Below are positions 42,067-51,319 of a stretch of DNA of 64,000 nucleotides, piece after piece. A model generated the notes under the pieces. That model saw only the letters and a program-made list of their open reading frames with translations, was not told the origin of the DNA and did no database searches. Position 1 is the first letter of the stretch. Every line of letters begins with the position of its first letter. This DNA is from Comamonadaceae bacterium (GTDB taxonomy: Bacteria > Pseudomonadota > Gammaproteobacteria > Burkholderiales > Burkholderiaceae_C), in the NCBI GenBank assembly GCA_027485235.1, contig JAIXRJ010000036.1, forward strand, positions 177,760-241,759, in the 5' to 3' direction. The translations under genes and the position numbers were made by a program.

Positions 42067-42423
42067 ATGACTGACGACCACTGTATTTTTTGCAAAATCA
42101 TCACGGGCAAAATTCCTTCGCGCAAGGTGCATGAGGATGAGCAGGTGTTCGCTTTCCACGACATCGCGCCCTGGGCGCCCATCCACTTTTTGATCATTCC
42201 CAAGTGGCACCTCCCTTCGATGGCGCAGTTGGCCCCCGAGCATGCTGGCCTGATGGGCCACATGATGACCTTGGCCCCCAAACTGGCTGCGCAAGAGGGG
42301 TGCAAGCCTTACCCCGATGGCGGCTTCCGGATTGTGGTGAACACTGGGGCCGAGGGTGGGCAGGAAGTGCACCACCTGCACATGCACGTCATGGGCGGTC
42401 CTCGGCCTTGGTTGCGGGGTTGA
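42067..42423 (+). CDS. HIT-family nucleotide-binding protein (HinT-like)
   Basis: The 118-residue protein starts DHCIFCKIITGKIPSRKVHEDEQVFAFHDIAPWAP and ends with the histidine triad EVHHLHMHVMGGPRPW, the HINT signature. These proteins hydrolyse adenosine phosphoramidates. The C-x2-C at the N-terminus is common in the family. It lies immediately before tatA. Confidence 0.95.
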   Translation: MTDDHCIFCKIITGKIPSRKVHEDEQVFAFHDIAPWAPIHFLIIPKWHLPSMAQLAPEHAGLMGHMMTLAPKLAAQEGCKPYPDGGFRIVVNTGAEGGQEVHHLHMHVMGGPRPWLRG

Positions 42424-42519
42424 AACAGCGCTTTCCCATCCCAAATCCTTCCATCCTCAGGGCCGATCCGATTGCGGGCAGCGATCCCCTTAGAATCCAT
42501 CCATTAACAGGAGAGTTTC

Positions 42520-42765
42520 ATGGGTACTTTTTCCATTTGGCACTGGCTGATCGTTTTGTTGATCGTGGTCATGGTGTTCGGCACCAAAAAGCTCAAAAAC
42601 ATGGGTTCTGACCTTGGTGGTGCGGTCAAAGGTTTCAAAGACGGTATGAAAGACGGCGGCGCTAAACCCGAAGACGGTGCAGCACCTGTGGCCGGTCAGG
42701 TCACTGCTTCCACGCCGGTCTCTGAAAAGACAACCATTGACGTCGAAGCCAAGACCAAGTCTTGA
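42520..42765 (+). CDS. tatA: Sec-independent translocase subunit TatA
   Basis: At 81 residues it has one membrane helix ([18 protein letters not shown]), the FGTKKL hinge and an amphipathic helix ([21 protein letters not shown]), then an acidic tail. TatA multimers form the translocation pore for folded proteins. A strong AGGAGAG site (42509-42515) and a TAGAAT at 42491-42496 lie upstream, so a promoter specific for tatABC is likely. Confidence 0.96.
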   Translation: MGTFSIWHWLIVLLIVVMVFGTKKLKNMGSDLGGAVKGFKDGMKDGGAKPEDGAAPVAGQVTASTPVSEKTTIDVEAKTKS

Positions 42766-42783
42766 TCGACTGATCGCTGCACT

Positions 42784-43251
42784 GTGCTCGATTTAAGTTT
42801 TTCGAAAATGGCCCTGATCGGGGTGGTGGCGTTGATCGTCATTGGTCCCGAGAAGTTGCCCAAAGTCGCCCGCACATTGGGCGCACTCTTGGGCAAGGCG
42901 CAGCGTTACGTGGCAGACGTGAAGGCCGAGGTCAATCGCTCCATGGACTTGGAAGAGCTCAAGAAAATGAAAGAGACCATGGAGACGGCGGCTCGGGATG
43001 TCGAGGAAACCGTCCAAACCACGGCCTCTGATTTTGAAAAAGACTGGGCCGACACCACGGCGGGGCTGAACAGCGATTTGCCCGCCATCGAGCCGCCCCC
43101 GCCTTATTACGTTCGCCCGGACAAAAACTGGCGTCTCAAAAGGGGTGCGATGCCCCAGTGGTACAAAGCACGTTCCGGTGTGCGCACCAAAGCCTTGTCG
43201 GGTGCTGCCCGCGTGGCGCGTTACCGGCCCAAGCCCCTCAATTCCTTTTGA
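42784..43251 (+). CDS. tatB: Tat translocase subunit TatB
   Basis: A 155-residue protein with a GTG start. [40 protein letters not shown] is the TatB signature (Glu near the helix N-terminus, GPE-L-P hinge). A long amphipathic helix and a basic tail ([25 protein letters not shown]) follow. With TatC it binds twin-arginine signals. Confidence 0.95.
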   Translation: MLDLSFSKMALIGVVALIVIGPEKLPKVARTLGALLGKAQRYVADVKAEVNRSMDLEELKKMKETMETAARDVEETVQTTASDFEKDWADTTAGLNSDLPAIEPPPPYYVRPDKNWRLKRGAMPQWYKARSGVRTKALSGAARVARYRPKPLNSF

Positions 43252-43293
43252 CCTTGGCGCACTTGCTGCGCGACCGTCTGACTGACCCATCCC

Positions 43294-44079
43294 ATGCCTG
43301 AAACCCCTTCCCAGCCCGACGACGAACTCAAAGGTTCCGAGCAACCTTTTGTGGCGCACTTGATCGAGTTGCGAGACAGGTTGATGTGGGCTGTGGCCGC
43401 CGTGGCTGTGGCTGCTGCCGTTTTGGCCATCTTTCCGGGCCCAGGCAATTTGTACGACATTTTGGCGGCCCCCCTGGTGGTGCATTTGCCCAAAGGCGCC
43501 ACTTTGATCGCTACCTCGGTCATTTCTCCTTTCATGGTGCCCCTCAAGATTTTGCTGATGAGCGCCTTCCTCATCGCTTTGCCGGTGGTGTTGTACCAAG
43601 TTTGGGGCTTCATTGCGCCGGGGCTCTACAGCCATGAGAAAAAGCTGGTCATGCCTTTGGTGGTGTCCAGCACGGTGCTCTTTTTCATCGGGGTGGCGTT
43701 TTGTTACTTCTTTGTGTTCGGTCAAGTGTTCAGCTTTATCCAGAGCTTTGCGCCCAAAAGCATCACCGCCGCGCCTGACATTGAGGCTTACCTGAGCTTC
43801 GTGCTCTCGATGTTCCTGGCCTTCGGCTTGGCGTTTGAGGTGCCCGTGGCTGTGGTGGTGTTGGCGCGCATGGGCGTGGTCACCATTCAAAAACTCAAGG
43901 ATTTTCGGGGTTACTTCGTGGTCCTGGCTTTTGTGATCGCCGCCGTGGTCACGCCGCCCGATGTGGTGTCGCAGCTGGCTTTGGCCATACCGATGTGCTT
44001 GCTTTACGAGTTGGGCATCTGGGCGGCGCAAATTTTCATTCAGCACACACAAGCCCCCGAAAATCCAACCGATGTTTGA
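43294..44079 (+). CDS. tatC: Tat translocase subunit TatC
   Basis: The 261-residue polytopic protein has six membrane segments. PFVAHLIELRDRLMWAV and the conserved Glu in FGLAFEVPVAVVVLARMGVV mark the signal-peptide binding site. The Tat clients in this window could include the Rieske protein and possibly MlaC. Confidence 0.96.
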   Translation: MPETPSQPDDELKGSEQPFVAHLIELRDRLMWAVAAVAVAAAVLAIFPGPGNLYDILAAPLVVHLPKGATLIATSVISPFMVPLKILLMSAFLIALPVVLYQVWGFIAPGLYSHEKKLVMPLVVSSTVLFFIGVAFCYFFVFGQVFSFIQSFAPKSITAAPDIEAYLSFVLSMFLAFGLAFEVPVAVVVLARMGVVTIQKLKDFRGYFVVLAFVIAAVVTPPDVVSQLALAIPMCLLYELGIWAAQIFIQHTQAPENPTDV

Positions 44080-44094
44080 ATCGGACTTCCCGTC

Positions 44095-44121
44095 AAAGGG
44101 GTGAGCGCCAGCGCCCTTTTT
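44095..44121. terminator. possible terminator between tatC and the DegS-like gene
   Basis: AAAGGG and CCCTTT are separated by 13 bases, with T residues following on the plus strand, in the 80-base convergent gap. The stem is only six base pairs, so this is a weak call. Confidence 0.35.
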
Positions 44122-44159
44122 CAAGCGTTCAAACTTCGCCGTTTGGCCGCCATCGGGCT

Positions 44160-45311
44160 TTAACGTTGGGCTTTTCGCACGGCCGGGCGCTCACTGGGTG
44201 TCAGGGTCACAGCCAGTTCAGCTTGTCTGCGCCAAATCAGGACTTCGGTCGGCGCGCCAGGCTTGAGGTTGGCGACCAGCGCCAACAGGTCAGAGACGCT
44301 CATCACGGGTTTGGTGGCGATTTTGATGATCACATCCCCTGGGCGGATGCCGGCTTTGGCGGCTGGACCATTTTGCAAAACGCCGGTGATCACCACGCCT
44401 TTGTGCTGGGCTTGGGCGCTGGTCTTGGGCAGTTGAAAGCTTTCGGCCAGCTCAGGCGTCAAGTCTTGGGGTTCAACACCAATCCAGCCGCGTGTGACTT
44501 TGCCATTCAGCAACAAATCCTGCATCACTTGTTGCGCGGTGGTGACGGGAATGGCAAAGCCAATCCCCATGTTGCCGCCTGAGCGAGAGTAAATCGCGGT
44601 GTTGATGCCCATCAAGTGACCGTTCACATCCACCAAGGCGCCGCCTGAATTGCCCGGATTGATGGCGGCATCGGTTTGGATGAAGTTTTCAAAGGTGTTG
44701 ATGCCCAATTGGCTGCGCCCCAAGGCGCTGACGATGCCCGATGTCACAGTTTGACCCACGCCAAAAGGGTTGCCGATGGCCAGCACCACGTCACCGATCA
44801 ACAGGTCCTGGGGTTGGCCCAGCACAATGACTGGGAGCTTGTCCAGCTGGATTTTCAACAGAGCCAAGTCGGTGTCGGGGTCGGTGCCGATCACTTTGGC
44901 AGCGGCACGGCGACCGTCGGTCAGGACGACTTCGATGTCATCGGCATCTTCCACCACATGGTTGTTGGTCAGGATATGGCCTTGGGCACTCACGATCACG
45001 CCGCTGCCCAGACCGGCAAGGTTGTCTTCGGATTCGCCATTGAAAAAACGCAACCAAGGATCGCTGTGCACCGCAGGCCGATTTTTGCTGGTGTTGATGC
45101 TGACCACCGCGGGCGAGGCGATTTGAGCTGGCACACTCAGGCTGCCCGGGGGGCGATTCAGCCCATGGCCCGAAGGTGCTTGCAGCAAGGTGAAGCCTTG
45201 CCCCGAGCGCTGCGTACCTTGGAGCCATTCGGGTTTGAGAGTGGCCACCACAAACCATGCGGCCAGCAGGACCGTCACCCATTGAGAAAAGAAGAGCCAA
45301 TAACGTTTCAT
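44160..45311 (-). CDS. DegS/HtrA-type membrane-anchored serine protease
   Basis: The 383-residue S1C peptidase has an N-terminal membrane anchor (WLFFSQWVTVLLAAWFVVAT), a trypsin-like domain with triad H118 (LTNNHVVED), D148 (DPDTDLALL) and S222 (NPGNSGGALVD), and one PDZ domain (GVVITGVLQNGPAAKAGIRPGDVIIKI). One PDZ and a membrane anchor make it DegS-like rather than DegP-like, so regulated proteolysis of an anti-sigma factor is possible but not shown. ATG 45311 has an AAGGA site 11 bases upstream; ATG 45320 is an alternative. It diverges from the Nif3 gene. Confidence 0.92.
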   Translation of the reverse strand: MKRYWLFFSQWVTVLLAAWFVVATLKPEWLQGTQRSGQGFTLLQAPSGHGLNRPPGSLSVPAQIASPAVVSINTSKNRPAVHSDPWLRFFNGESEDNLAGLGSGVIVSAQGHILTNNHVVEDADDIEVVLTDGRRAAAKVIGTDPDTDLALLKIQLDKLPVIVLGQPQDLLIGDVVLAIGNPFGVGQTVTSGIVSALGRSQLGINTFENFIQTDAAINPGNSGGALVDVNGHLMGINTAIYSRSGGNMGIGFAIPVTTAQQVMQDLLLNGKVTRGWIGVEPQDLTPELAESFQLPKTSAQAQHKGVVITGVLQNGPAAKAGIRPGDVIIKIATKPVMSVSDLLALVANLKPGAPTEVLIWRRQAELAVTLTPSERPAVRKAQR

Positions 45312-45390
45312 GGGCGCCATTGTCCTTGATCCCTGAGTGGTGTGCAGCGATCCGTGCGCCACAATACAAGCTTCGTCAGGAACGCCGCAC

Positions 45391-46143
45391 ATGACCGATG
45401 CCAAAACACTGGGCCAAGCGCTGGATGCGCTGTTGCAGCCCGATCAATTCCGTGATTACGGCCCAAATGGCCTGCAAGTCGAAGGCGACCGGGCCGTGCG
45501 CTTGCTTGTCAGCGGCGTGACGGCGAGCAGGGCTTTGATCGAGGCGGCGATCGAAGCCAATGCCGATGCACTTTTGGTTCACCATGGTTTGTTTTGGCGT
45601 GGGCAAGACGGGCGTGTGACCGGCTGGATGCGCGAACGGTTGCGCTTGTTGTTGGCGCATGGCATGCACCTGTTTGCCTACCATTTGCCCATGGACGCGC
45701 ACGCCGAGTTGGGCAACAACGCCCAACTCGGTCGCATGCTGGGCCTGCAGGCCGATGGGCGCTTTGGCGATCAGAATCTGGGCTTTGTGGGGCAAGGCAG
45801 CGGTTCTTGGTCATGCGCCCAATCCTTGTCTGCGCATGTGGAAAAAGTCTTGGGCCGATCGGTCATCTGTGTGGGCGACGCGGTCCGGCCGATTCGCCGT
45901 GTGGCTTGGTGCACGGGTGGGGCGCAGGGTTATTTTGAAGCGGCCGTGGCCGCAGGTGCCGATGCCTTCATCACGGGTGAAATTTCCGAGCCCCAGGCCC
46001 ACTTGTCGCGTGAAACAGGGGTTGCATTTCTGGCCTGTGGTCACCACGCCACCGAACGGTATGGTGCACCAGCCATTGGGGCGCGAGTCGCACACGATCT
46101 CGGCTTCGAGCACCGGTTCATTGAAATCGACAACCCCGCATGA
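45391..46143 (+). CDS. Nif3-like dinuclear metal centre protein (YbgI family)
   Basis: A 250-residue protein with metal-binding segments NGLQVEG, LLVHHGLFWRG, FAYHLPMDAH...GNNAQLG, DAFITGEISEPQAH and CGHHATERYG, all matching Nif3/YbgI. Some members act in metal handling or as GTP cyclohydrolase-like proteins; the physiological role is uncertain. ATG 45391 is the family start. Divergent from the DegS-like gene with a 79-base shared promoter region. Confidence 0.93.
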   Translation: MTDAKTLGQALDALLQPDQFRDYGPNGLQVEGDRAVRLLVSGVTASRALIEAAIEANADALLVHHGLFWRGQDGRVTGWMRERLRLLLAHGMHLFAYHLPMDAHAELGNNAQLGRMLGLQADGRFGDQNLGFVGQGSGSWSCAQSLSAHVEKVLGRSVICVGDAVRPIRRVAWCTGGAQGYFEAAVAAGADAFITGEISEPQAHLSRETGVAFLACGHHATERYGAPAIGARVAHDLGFEHRFIEIDNPA

Positions 46144-46156
46144 AGAGGGGCAGCCC

Positions 46157-47209
46157 ATGAGATCGAGCGTACTTCCCTTGGCCATCACGCCTGGCGATCC
46201 TTGCGGTATTGGGCCTGAAATCATTGCCCGCGCTTGGTGTGAGGCCCCGGAGCTCACTCGGCAATGCTTTGTGGCCGGTGACGTCGGACTCATGCGCCGG
46301 GCCATGGCCTTGGTGCAGGCGCCACCAAGCTGGCCGGTCTGCGAGATCACCAACCCGTCGGAGGCCTTGAACCTGCCCCCCCGTTGTCTGCCGGTGCTCC
46401 AAGTGGTTCCCAAGGCACCCGTTCTGCCATGGGGGGTGGTCGATGCGCGTGCCGGCCAATTGGCCGCAGAGGCGGTGATGTGGGCCGCGCGTGCCGCTTT
46501 GCGTGGCGAGGTGGCTGGCTTGGTCACGGCCCCCTTGCACAAAGAGGCTTTGCACGCGGCGGGTGCGCCCTACGACCAGTATCCAGGCCACACCGAATTG
46601 TTGCAGGCCGAAGCGGCACGTCACGCCGGTGTGTCGGTGGCGCAAATGCCCGTGCGCATGATGCTGGCCAATGATGATTTGCGAACCGTGCTGGTCAGCA
46701 TCCATGTGTCCCTGCGCGAAGCGCTCAATGCCATCACGGTCGATCGGGTGTTGCAGACCATGAGCATCACGCACATGGCCTTGTCACGCTTGCTTGGCCG
46801 TGTGCCACGCATGGCGGTGGCGGGGGTCAATCCGCATGCAGGAGAGGGGGGGCTTTTTGGCCGGGAAGAAGTCGACGTCTTGCAGCCCGCTTTGCTTCAG
46901 GCACGCTCGCAAGGTATGGACGTGCATGGACCTTATGCGCCCGATACCGTTTTCATGCGGGCTCGTCGTCAAGCCAACGGGCACAGGGAATTCGATGTGG
47001 TGATCGCGATGTACCACGATCAAGGCTTGATCCCCGTGAAGTACTTGGGCGTTGAGCGGGGCGTCAACGTCACCCTGGGTTTGCCCTTGTTTCGCACCAG
47101 CCCCGATCACGGCACAGCCATGGATGTTGCTGGACAAGGTGTGGCTGACGCCAGCAGCATGGTCCAAGCCATTCGAATGGCCCGCCAACTGTTGGCTGGT
47201 GGGCCTTGA
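46157..47209 (+). CDS. pdxA: 4-hydroxythreonine-4-phosphate dehydrogenase
   Basis: PdxA (350 residues) oxidises 4-phosphohydroxy-L-threonine in pyridoxal phosphate synthesis, with NAD and a divalent metal. LAITPGDPCGIGPEIIARAW, LVTAPLHKEALHAAG, YPGHTELLQ, GVNPHAGEGGLFGREE and AMYHDQGLIPVKYLG carry the metal-ligand histidines. A GAGGGG site precedes ATG 46157. The Nif3 gene ends 13 bases earlier. Confidence 0.95.
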   Translation: MRSSVLPLAITPGDPCGIGPEIIARAWCEAPELTRQCFVAGDVGLMRRAMALVQAPPSWPVCEITNPSEALNLPPRCLPVLQVVPKAPVLPWGVVDARAGQLAAEAVMWAARAALRGEVAGLVTAPLHKEALHAAGAPYDQYPGHTELLQAEAARHAGVSVAQMPVRMMLANDDLRTVLVSIHVSLREALNAITVDRVLQTMSITHMALSRLLGRVPRMAVAGVNPHAGEGGLFGREEVDVLQPALLQARSQGMDVHGPYAPDTVFMRARRQANGHREFDVVIAMYHDQGLIPVKYLGVERGVNVTLGLPLFRTSPDHGTAMDVAGQGVADASSMVQAIRMARQLLAGGP

Positions 47210-47221
47210 TCCGGCGACTTT

Positions 47222-47650
47222 TCAGGCTTTGTTTTTGAGGCTGTCCCGAATTTCACGCAGCAACAAGACGTCTTCCGGGGTGATCACTTCAGCGGGCGAG
47301 GCTTCGGCAGGTTTGCCGGCGGTCAGTTTGTTCATCTGGCGGATCATCACAAAAATGATGAAAGCCAGGATGATGAAGTTCAGCGCGACAGTCATGAAGC
47401 TGCCGTAAGCGAACACCGCCCCGAGTTTTTTGGCTTCGACCAAAGACAGCCCTGCGGTCTGCCCTGCCAAAGCCAGGTAGTAGTTGGAAAAATCCAGGCC
47501 ACCGAAGGCCTTGCTGACCAGGGGCATGATCAAGTCCCCAACGATCGAATCGACGATCTTTCCAAAAGCGCCTCCGATGATCACACCAACGGCCAGGTCC
47601 ATGACGTTGCCTTTGACCGCGAAAGATTTGAACTCTTGAAAAAATGACAT
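47222..47650 (-). CDS. mscL: large-conductance mechanosensitive channel
   Basis: A 142-residue Msc[47 protein letters not shown] is the N-terminal amphipathic helix and TM1, TM2 is [23 protein letters not shown], and the C-terminal bundle [12 protein letters not shown] is present. It opens under osmotic downshock. It converges on pdxA with a 12-base gap and diverges from petA. Confidence 0.96.
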   Translation of the reverse strand: MSFFQEFKSFAVKGNVMDLAVGVIIGGAFGKIVDSIVGDLIMPLVSKAFGGLDFSNYYLALAGQTAGLSLVEAKKLGAVFAYGSFMTVALNFIILAFIIFVMIRQMNKLTAGKPAEASPAEVITPEDVLLLREIRDSLKNKA

Positions 47651-47727
47651 GTAAGCCTCAAACGGAAATGTGAATCACAAAGTTTAATCTTTTCTGATCC
47701 GCTTGGCGCACGACAAGCCATTGCATG

Positions 47728-47755
47728 TTGGTAGGATGTTTCACTCCGCTAGAAT
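47728..47755 (+). promoter_or_regulatory. candidate sigma-70 promoter of petABC
   Basis: TTGGTA (47728-47733), a 16-base spacer, TAGAAT (47750-47755). The petA ATG follows 39 bases later with an AGAGGA site at 47784-47789. Confidence 0.5.
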
Positions 47756-47794
47756 ATCGGGTTGACCCTGATAACGATACGCTAGAGGATTCCC

Positions 47795-48391
47795 ATGAGT
47801 GACAACCCAGTCGACAGCAGCAAGCGGACGTGGCTGATTGCCTCCACTTGCGCAGGTGCCGTAGGCGCAGGCTTTGTGGCCACCCCCTTCGTCAGCAGCT
47901 TCCAGCCTTCCGAACGGGCCAAAGCGGCCGGTGCGGCCGTCGAAGTGGACATTTCCGCTTTGAACCCGGGCGAAAAGCTCACGGTCGAATGGCGCGGCAA
48001 ACCCGTGTGGATCATGAAACGTTCCCCGGAGCAGCTGGAATCCCTGAAAAAGATCGAAGGTCAATTGGCCGACCCCGCCTCGGACCGCACCGCGTATCCC
48101 ACGCCCGCATATGCCAAGAATAGCCACCGCTCGATCAAACCCGAAATCATGGTGGCTGTGGGCATTTGCACGCATTTGGGTTGCTCACCCGCCGATAAGT
48201 TCGCCGCAGGTCCCCAGCCTTCATTGCCTGACGACTGGAATGGCGGCTTTTTGTGCGCCTGCCATGGCTCCACCTTTGACCTGGCCGGCCGCGTGTTCAA
48301 GAACAAACCCGCGCCGGATAACCTCGAAGTGCCGCCTCACATGTACCTGTCTGACACCAAGTTGATCATTGGCGAAGACAAAAAGGCTTGA
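47795..48391 (+). CDS. petA: ubiquinol-cytochrome c reductase, Rieske iron-sulfur subunit
   Basis: The 198-residue Rieske protein has an N-terminal leader DSSKRTWLIASTCAGAVGAGFVATPFV that serves as uncleaved Tat signal and membrane anchor; the usual RR is KR here. The 2Fe-2S ligands are in CTHLGC and CACHGS, with the Rieske Pro loop region DNLEVPPHMY after. It transfers electrons from ubiquinol to cytochrome c1. Confidence 0.97.
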   Translation: MSDNPVDSSKRTWLIASTCAGAVGAGFVATPFVSSFQPSERAKAAGAAVEVDISALNPGEKLTVEWRGKPVWIMKRSPEQLESLKKIEGQLADPASDRTAYPTPAYAKNSHRSIKPEIMVAVGICTHLGCSPADKFAAGPQPSLPDDWNGGFLCACHGSTFDLAGRVFKNKPAPDNLEVPPHMYLSDTKLIIGEDKKA

Positions 48392-48402
48392 TGGAGAACA
48401 AC

Positions 48403-49812
48403 ATGGCTCAATTCAAAGACATTTCCCCGAACGCTCCCGCTGGCGAGAAGCTGCTCAACTGGGTGGACAACCGCTTTCCCTTGTCCAAGTTGTACAAAGA
48501 CCACTTGTCCGAGTACTACGCATCCAAAAATTTGAACATTTGGTATGTGTTTGGTGCCCTCTCGCTCTTGGTGCTCGTGATCCAAATCGTGACCGGTATT
48601 TTCTTGGTCATGCACTACAAGCCTGACGCAGCGTTGGCGTTCGCCTCGGTCGAATACATCATGCGTGATGTGCCTTGGGGTTGGCTGATCCGCTACATGC
48701 ACTCGACAGGCGCGTCTGCGTTCTTCGTGGTGGTTTACCTGCACATGTTCCGTGGTCTCATTTACGGCAGCTACCGCAAGCCGCGCGAGCTGGTCTGGAT
48801 CTTCGGCTGTGCGATCTTCTTGTGCCTGATGGCAGAAGCCTTCATGGGTTACCTGTTGCCTTGGGGTCAAATGTCCTACTGGGGCGCACAGGTGATCGTG
48901 AACTTGTTCTCGGCCATCCCTTTCATTGGCCCAGATTTGGCTTTGCTGATCCGTGGTGACTTTGTGGTGGGTGACGCCACTTTGAACCGCTTCTTCAGCT
49001 TCCACGTCATTGCTGTGCCTCTGGTCTTGTTGGGTCTGGTGGTGGCGCACATCATCGCGCTGCATGAAGTCGGCTCCAACAACCCTGACGGTGTGGAAAT
49101 CAAAGCACCGGATGCGCCTAAAGATGCCCGCGGCAACCCCTTGGATGGCATTCCGTTCCACCCTTACTACACCGTGCATGACATTTTCTCTGTCAGCATC
49201 TTTTTGATGGTGTTCACTGCGGTCGTTTTCTTCGCGCCTGAGTTGGGAGGTTACTTCCTCGAGTACAACAACTTCATTCCGGCCGATCCGTTGACCACAC
49301 CATTGCACATTGCCCCCGTTTGGTACTTCACCCCTTACTACTCCATGCTGCGTGCCATCACCAGCGAGATGATGTACGCCTTGATCGCTTGCGTGGTCAT
49401 CGGTGCCGTGTTGGCAGTGGTTAAAGGCAAGTTGCCCACACTGCTCAAAGGCGCCGTCATTGGCGCTGCGGTGGTGATCTCTGCCTTGATGTTGGCCATT
49501 GACGCCAAGTTCTGGGGGGTGGTGGTCATGGGGGGGGCGGTGATCATCATGTTCTTCTTGCCATGGTTGGATTACAGCCCCGTCAAGTCGATCCGTTACC
49601 GTCCTGATTGGAACAAGTATTTGTACGCCGTGTTCGTGATCAATTTCTTGATTTTGGGTTATTTGGGTGTTCAGCCGCCCTCGCCCATCGGTGAGCGCGT
49701 GTCCCAAGTGGGTACCCTGTTCTATTTCGGCTTCTTCCTGCTGATGCCTTGGTGGAGCAAACTGGGCACGTTCAAGCAAGTGCCTGACCGCGTGACTTTC
49801 ACGCCTCACTGA
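48403..49812 (+). CDS. petB: cytochrome b of the bc1 complex
   Basis: A 469-residue full-length cytochrome b (b6 plus subunit-IV parts fused). Heme-ligand helices are HSTGASAFFVVVYLHMFR and FFSFHVIAVPLVLLGLVVAHIIALH, and the Qo-site PEWY-type element reads APVWYFTPYYSML. ATG 48403 is chosen for its GGAGAA site; an upstream ATG at 48391 overlaps the petA stop. Confidence 0.97.
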   Translation: MAQFKDISPNAPAGEKLLNWVDNRFPLSKLYKDHLSEYYASKNLNIWYVFGALSLLVLVIQIVTGIFLVMHYKPDAALAFASVEYIMRDVPWGWLIRYMHSTGASAFFVVVYLHMFRGLIYGSYRKPRELVWIFGCAIFLCLMAEAFMGYLLPWGQMSYWGAQVIVNLFSAIPFIGPDLALLIRGDFVVGDATLNRFFSFHVIAVPLVLLGLVVAHIIALHEVGSNNPDGVEIKAPDAPKDARGNPLDGIPFHPYYTVHDIFSVSIFLMVFTAVVFFAPELGGYFLEYNNFIPADPLTTPLHIAPVWYFTPYYSMLRAITSEMMYALIACVVIGAVLAVVKGKLPTLLKGAVIGAAVVISALMLAIDAKFWGVVVMGGAVIIMFFLPWLDYSPVKSIRYRPDWNKYLYAVFVINFLILGYLGVQPPSPIGERVSQVGTLFYFGFFLLMPWWSKLGTFKQVPDRVTFTPH

Positions 49813-49832
49813 GACCCCGGAGAGTCAAGAAC

Positions 49833-50597
49833 ATGAACAACCTCAAGAAATTCGCATTGGGCTTTGTGATGGCCCTGGGTCTGCTCTCGGGCGCCCATGC
49901 CGCTGGCGGCGGCATTGCCTGGGACAAGGCCCCCCACAAAACCAACGACTTGGCAGCTTTGCAAAATGGCGCCAAGCTGTTCGTCAACTACTGTCTCAAT
50001 TGCCACTCCGCGGCTTACATGCGCTTCAACCGCCTGAAAGACATTGGCTTGTCGGAGCAGCAAATCAAGGACAACTTGCTGTTTCCCACAGACCGCGTTG
50101 GCGACACCATGAAAGTGGCCATGGACCCTGTGTTGGCCAAAGACTGGTTCGGCAAGAACCCACCCGATTTGACCTTGATGGCCCGCTCGCGCTCAGGACA
50201 CGGCGGTTCGGGTGCTGACTACCTCTACACTTATTTGCGCACTTATTACCGTGATTCGACCAAACCCACAGGTTGGAACAATTTGGCCATGCCCAACGTG
50301 GGCATGCCCAACCCGCTGTGGGAACTGCAAGGCGAGCGTGAACCCGTTTACGTCGAAAAAGAAGAGCACGGTCACAAAGTCCAAACCTTCTCTGGCTGGA
50401 AGCAAGTCAAACCCGGCACCATGACGCCTTTGGAATACGACCAGGCGATCGGTGATCTGGTGGGTTATATGCAGTGGATGGCCGAGCCAGACCAAAATAC
50501 ACGGGTTCGCATCGGTGTTTGGGTTCTGATTTTCTTGGCTTTCTTTACCTTCATTGCATGGCGTTTGAACGCTGCCTATTGGAAAGACATCAAGTAA
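49833..50597 (+). CDS. petC: cytochrome c1 of the bc1 complex
   Basis: The 254-residue protein has a signal peptide ending SGAHA, heme site NYCLNCHSA (CxxCH), the methionine-ligand region near PDLTLMARSRSGHGGSGADYLYTYL and a C-terminal membrane anchor IGVWVLIFLAFFTFIAWRL. Spacing to petB is 20 bases. Confidence 0.97.
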   Translation: MNNLKKFALGFVMALGLLSGAHAAGGGIAWDKAPHKTNDLAALQNGAKLFVNYCLNCHSAAYMRFNRLKDIGLSEQQIKDNLLFPTDRVGDTMKVAMDPVLAKDWFGKNPPDLTLMARSRSGHGGSGADYLYTYLRTYYRDSTKPTGWNNLAMPNVGMPNPLWELQGEREPVYVEKEEHGHKVQTFSGWKQVKPGTMTPLEYDQAIGDLVGYMQWMAEPDQNTRVRIGVWVLIFLAFFTFIAWRLNAAYWKDIK

Positions 50598-50634
50598 TTG
50601 ACCTTCACCCGGTGCTTGGCGTCGGGTACTTTGG

Positions 50635-50667
50635 AGTGGTGGGCCTCGAAGGCCTCCCACTCTTTTT
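50635..50667 (+). terminator. terminator of petABC
   Basis: AGTGGTGGGCCT, loop CGA, AGGCCTCCCACT: a 12-bp stem with one mismatch and one wobble, followed by CTTTTT. It lies 37 bases after the petC stop, and sspA starts 22 bases further on. Confidence 0.75.
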
Positions 50668-50689
50668 GATTTTTTGAGGAGCCTCCACC

Positions 50690-51301
50690 ATGATGGTGCT
50701 TTATTCCGGAACCACTTGCCCTTTCTCTCACCGCTGCCGTTTTGTGTTGTTTGAAAAAGGCATGGATTTCGAGATCCGTGACGTGGACCTCTACAACAAG
50801 CCCGAAGACATCAATGTGATGAACCCCTACGGCCAGGTGCCCATCTTGGTTGAGCGCGATTTGATTCTGTACGAATCGAACATCATCAACGAGTACATCG
50901 ATGAGCGATTTCCACATCCTCAATTGATGCCCGGCGACCCGGTCGACCGTGCACGTGTGCGTTTGTTCCTGCTCAACTTCGAGAAAGAACTGTTCTCGCA
51001 TGTCGTCACCCTGGAAAACCGTACGCTCAAAGGCAATGACAAAACATTGGAAAAAGCCCGTGCGCACATCCGCGACCGGTTGACCCAATTGGCGCCCGTT
51101 TTCTTGAAAAACAAGTTCATGTTGGGCGACAACTTCTCGATGTTGGATGTGGCCATCGCGCCGCTCCTTTGGCGCTTGGACTATTACGGCATCGAACTCA
51201 GCAAAAATGCTGCGCCTTTACTCAAGTATGCAGAGCGCATTTTTTCACGCCCGGCCTACATTGAGGCTTTGACGCCTTCCGAAAAAGTCATGCGCAAGTG
51301 A
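50690..51301 (+). CDS. sspA: stringent starvation protein A (GST-fold)
   Basis: The 203-residue SspA has a thioredoxin-like N domain (MMVLYSGTTCPFSHRCRFVLFEKG; NPYGQVPILVERDLILYESNIINEYIDERFPHP) and a GST-like alpha-helical C domain. In E. coli it binds RNA polymerase and alters transcription under stress. It has a TGAGGA site 10 bases before the ATG. petABC-sspAB is a conserved order. Confidence 0.94.
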   Translation: MMVLYSGTTCPFSHRCRFVLFEKGMDFEIRDVDLYNKPEDINVMNPYGQVPILVERDLILYESNIINEYIDERFPHPQLMPGDPVDRARVRLFLLNFEKELFSHVVTLENRTLKGNDKTLEKARAHIRDRLTQLAPVFLKNKFMLGDNFSMLDVAIAPLLWRLDYYGIELSKNAAPLLKYAERIFSRPAYIEALTPSEKVMRK

Positions 51302-51319
51302 TGCCCCGTGAGGACCGAC

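Noticed and set aside
48337..49809. 490-residue open frame antisense to petB
   Set aside because: Arg/His/Gln-rich mirror of a membrane protein gene.
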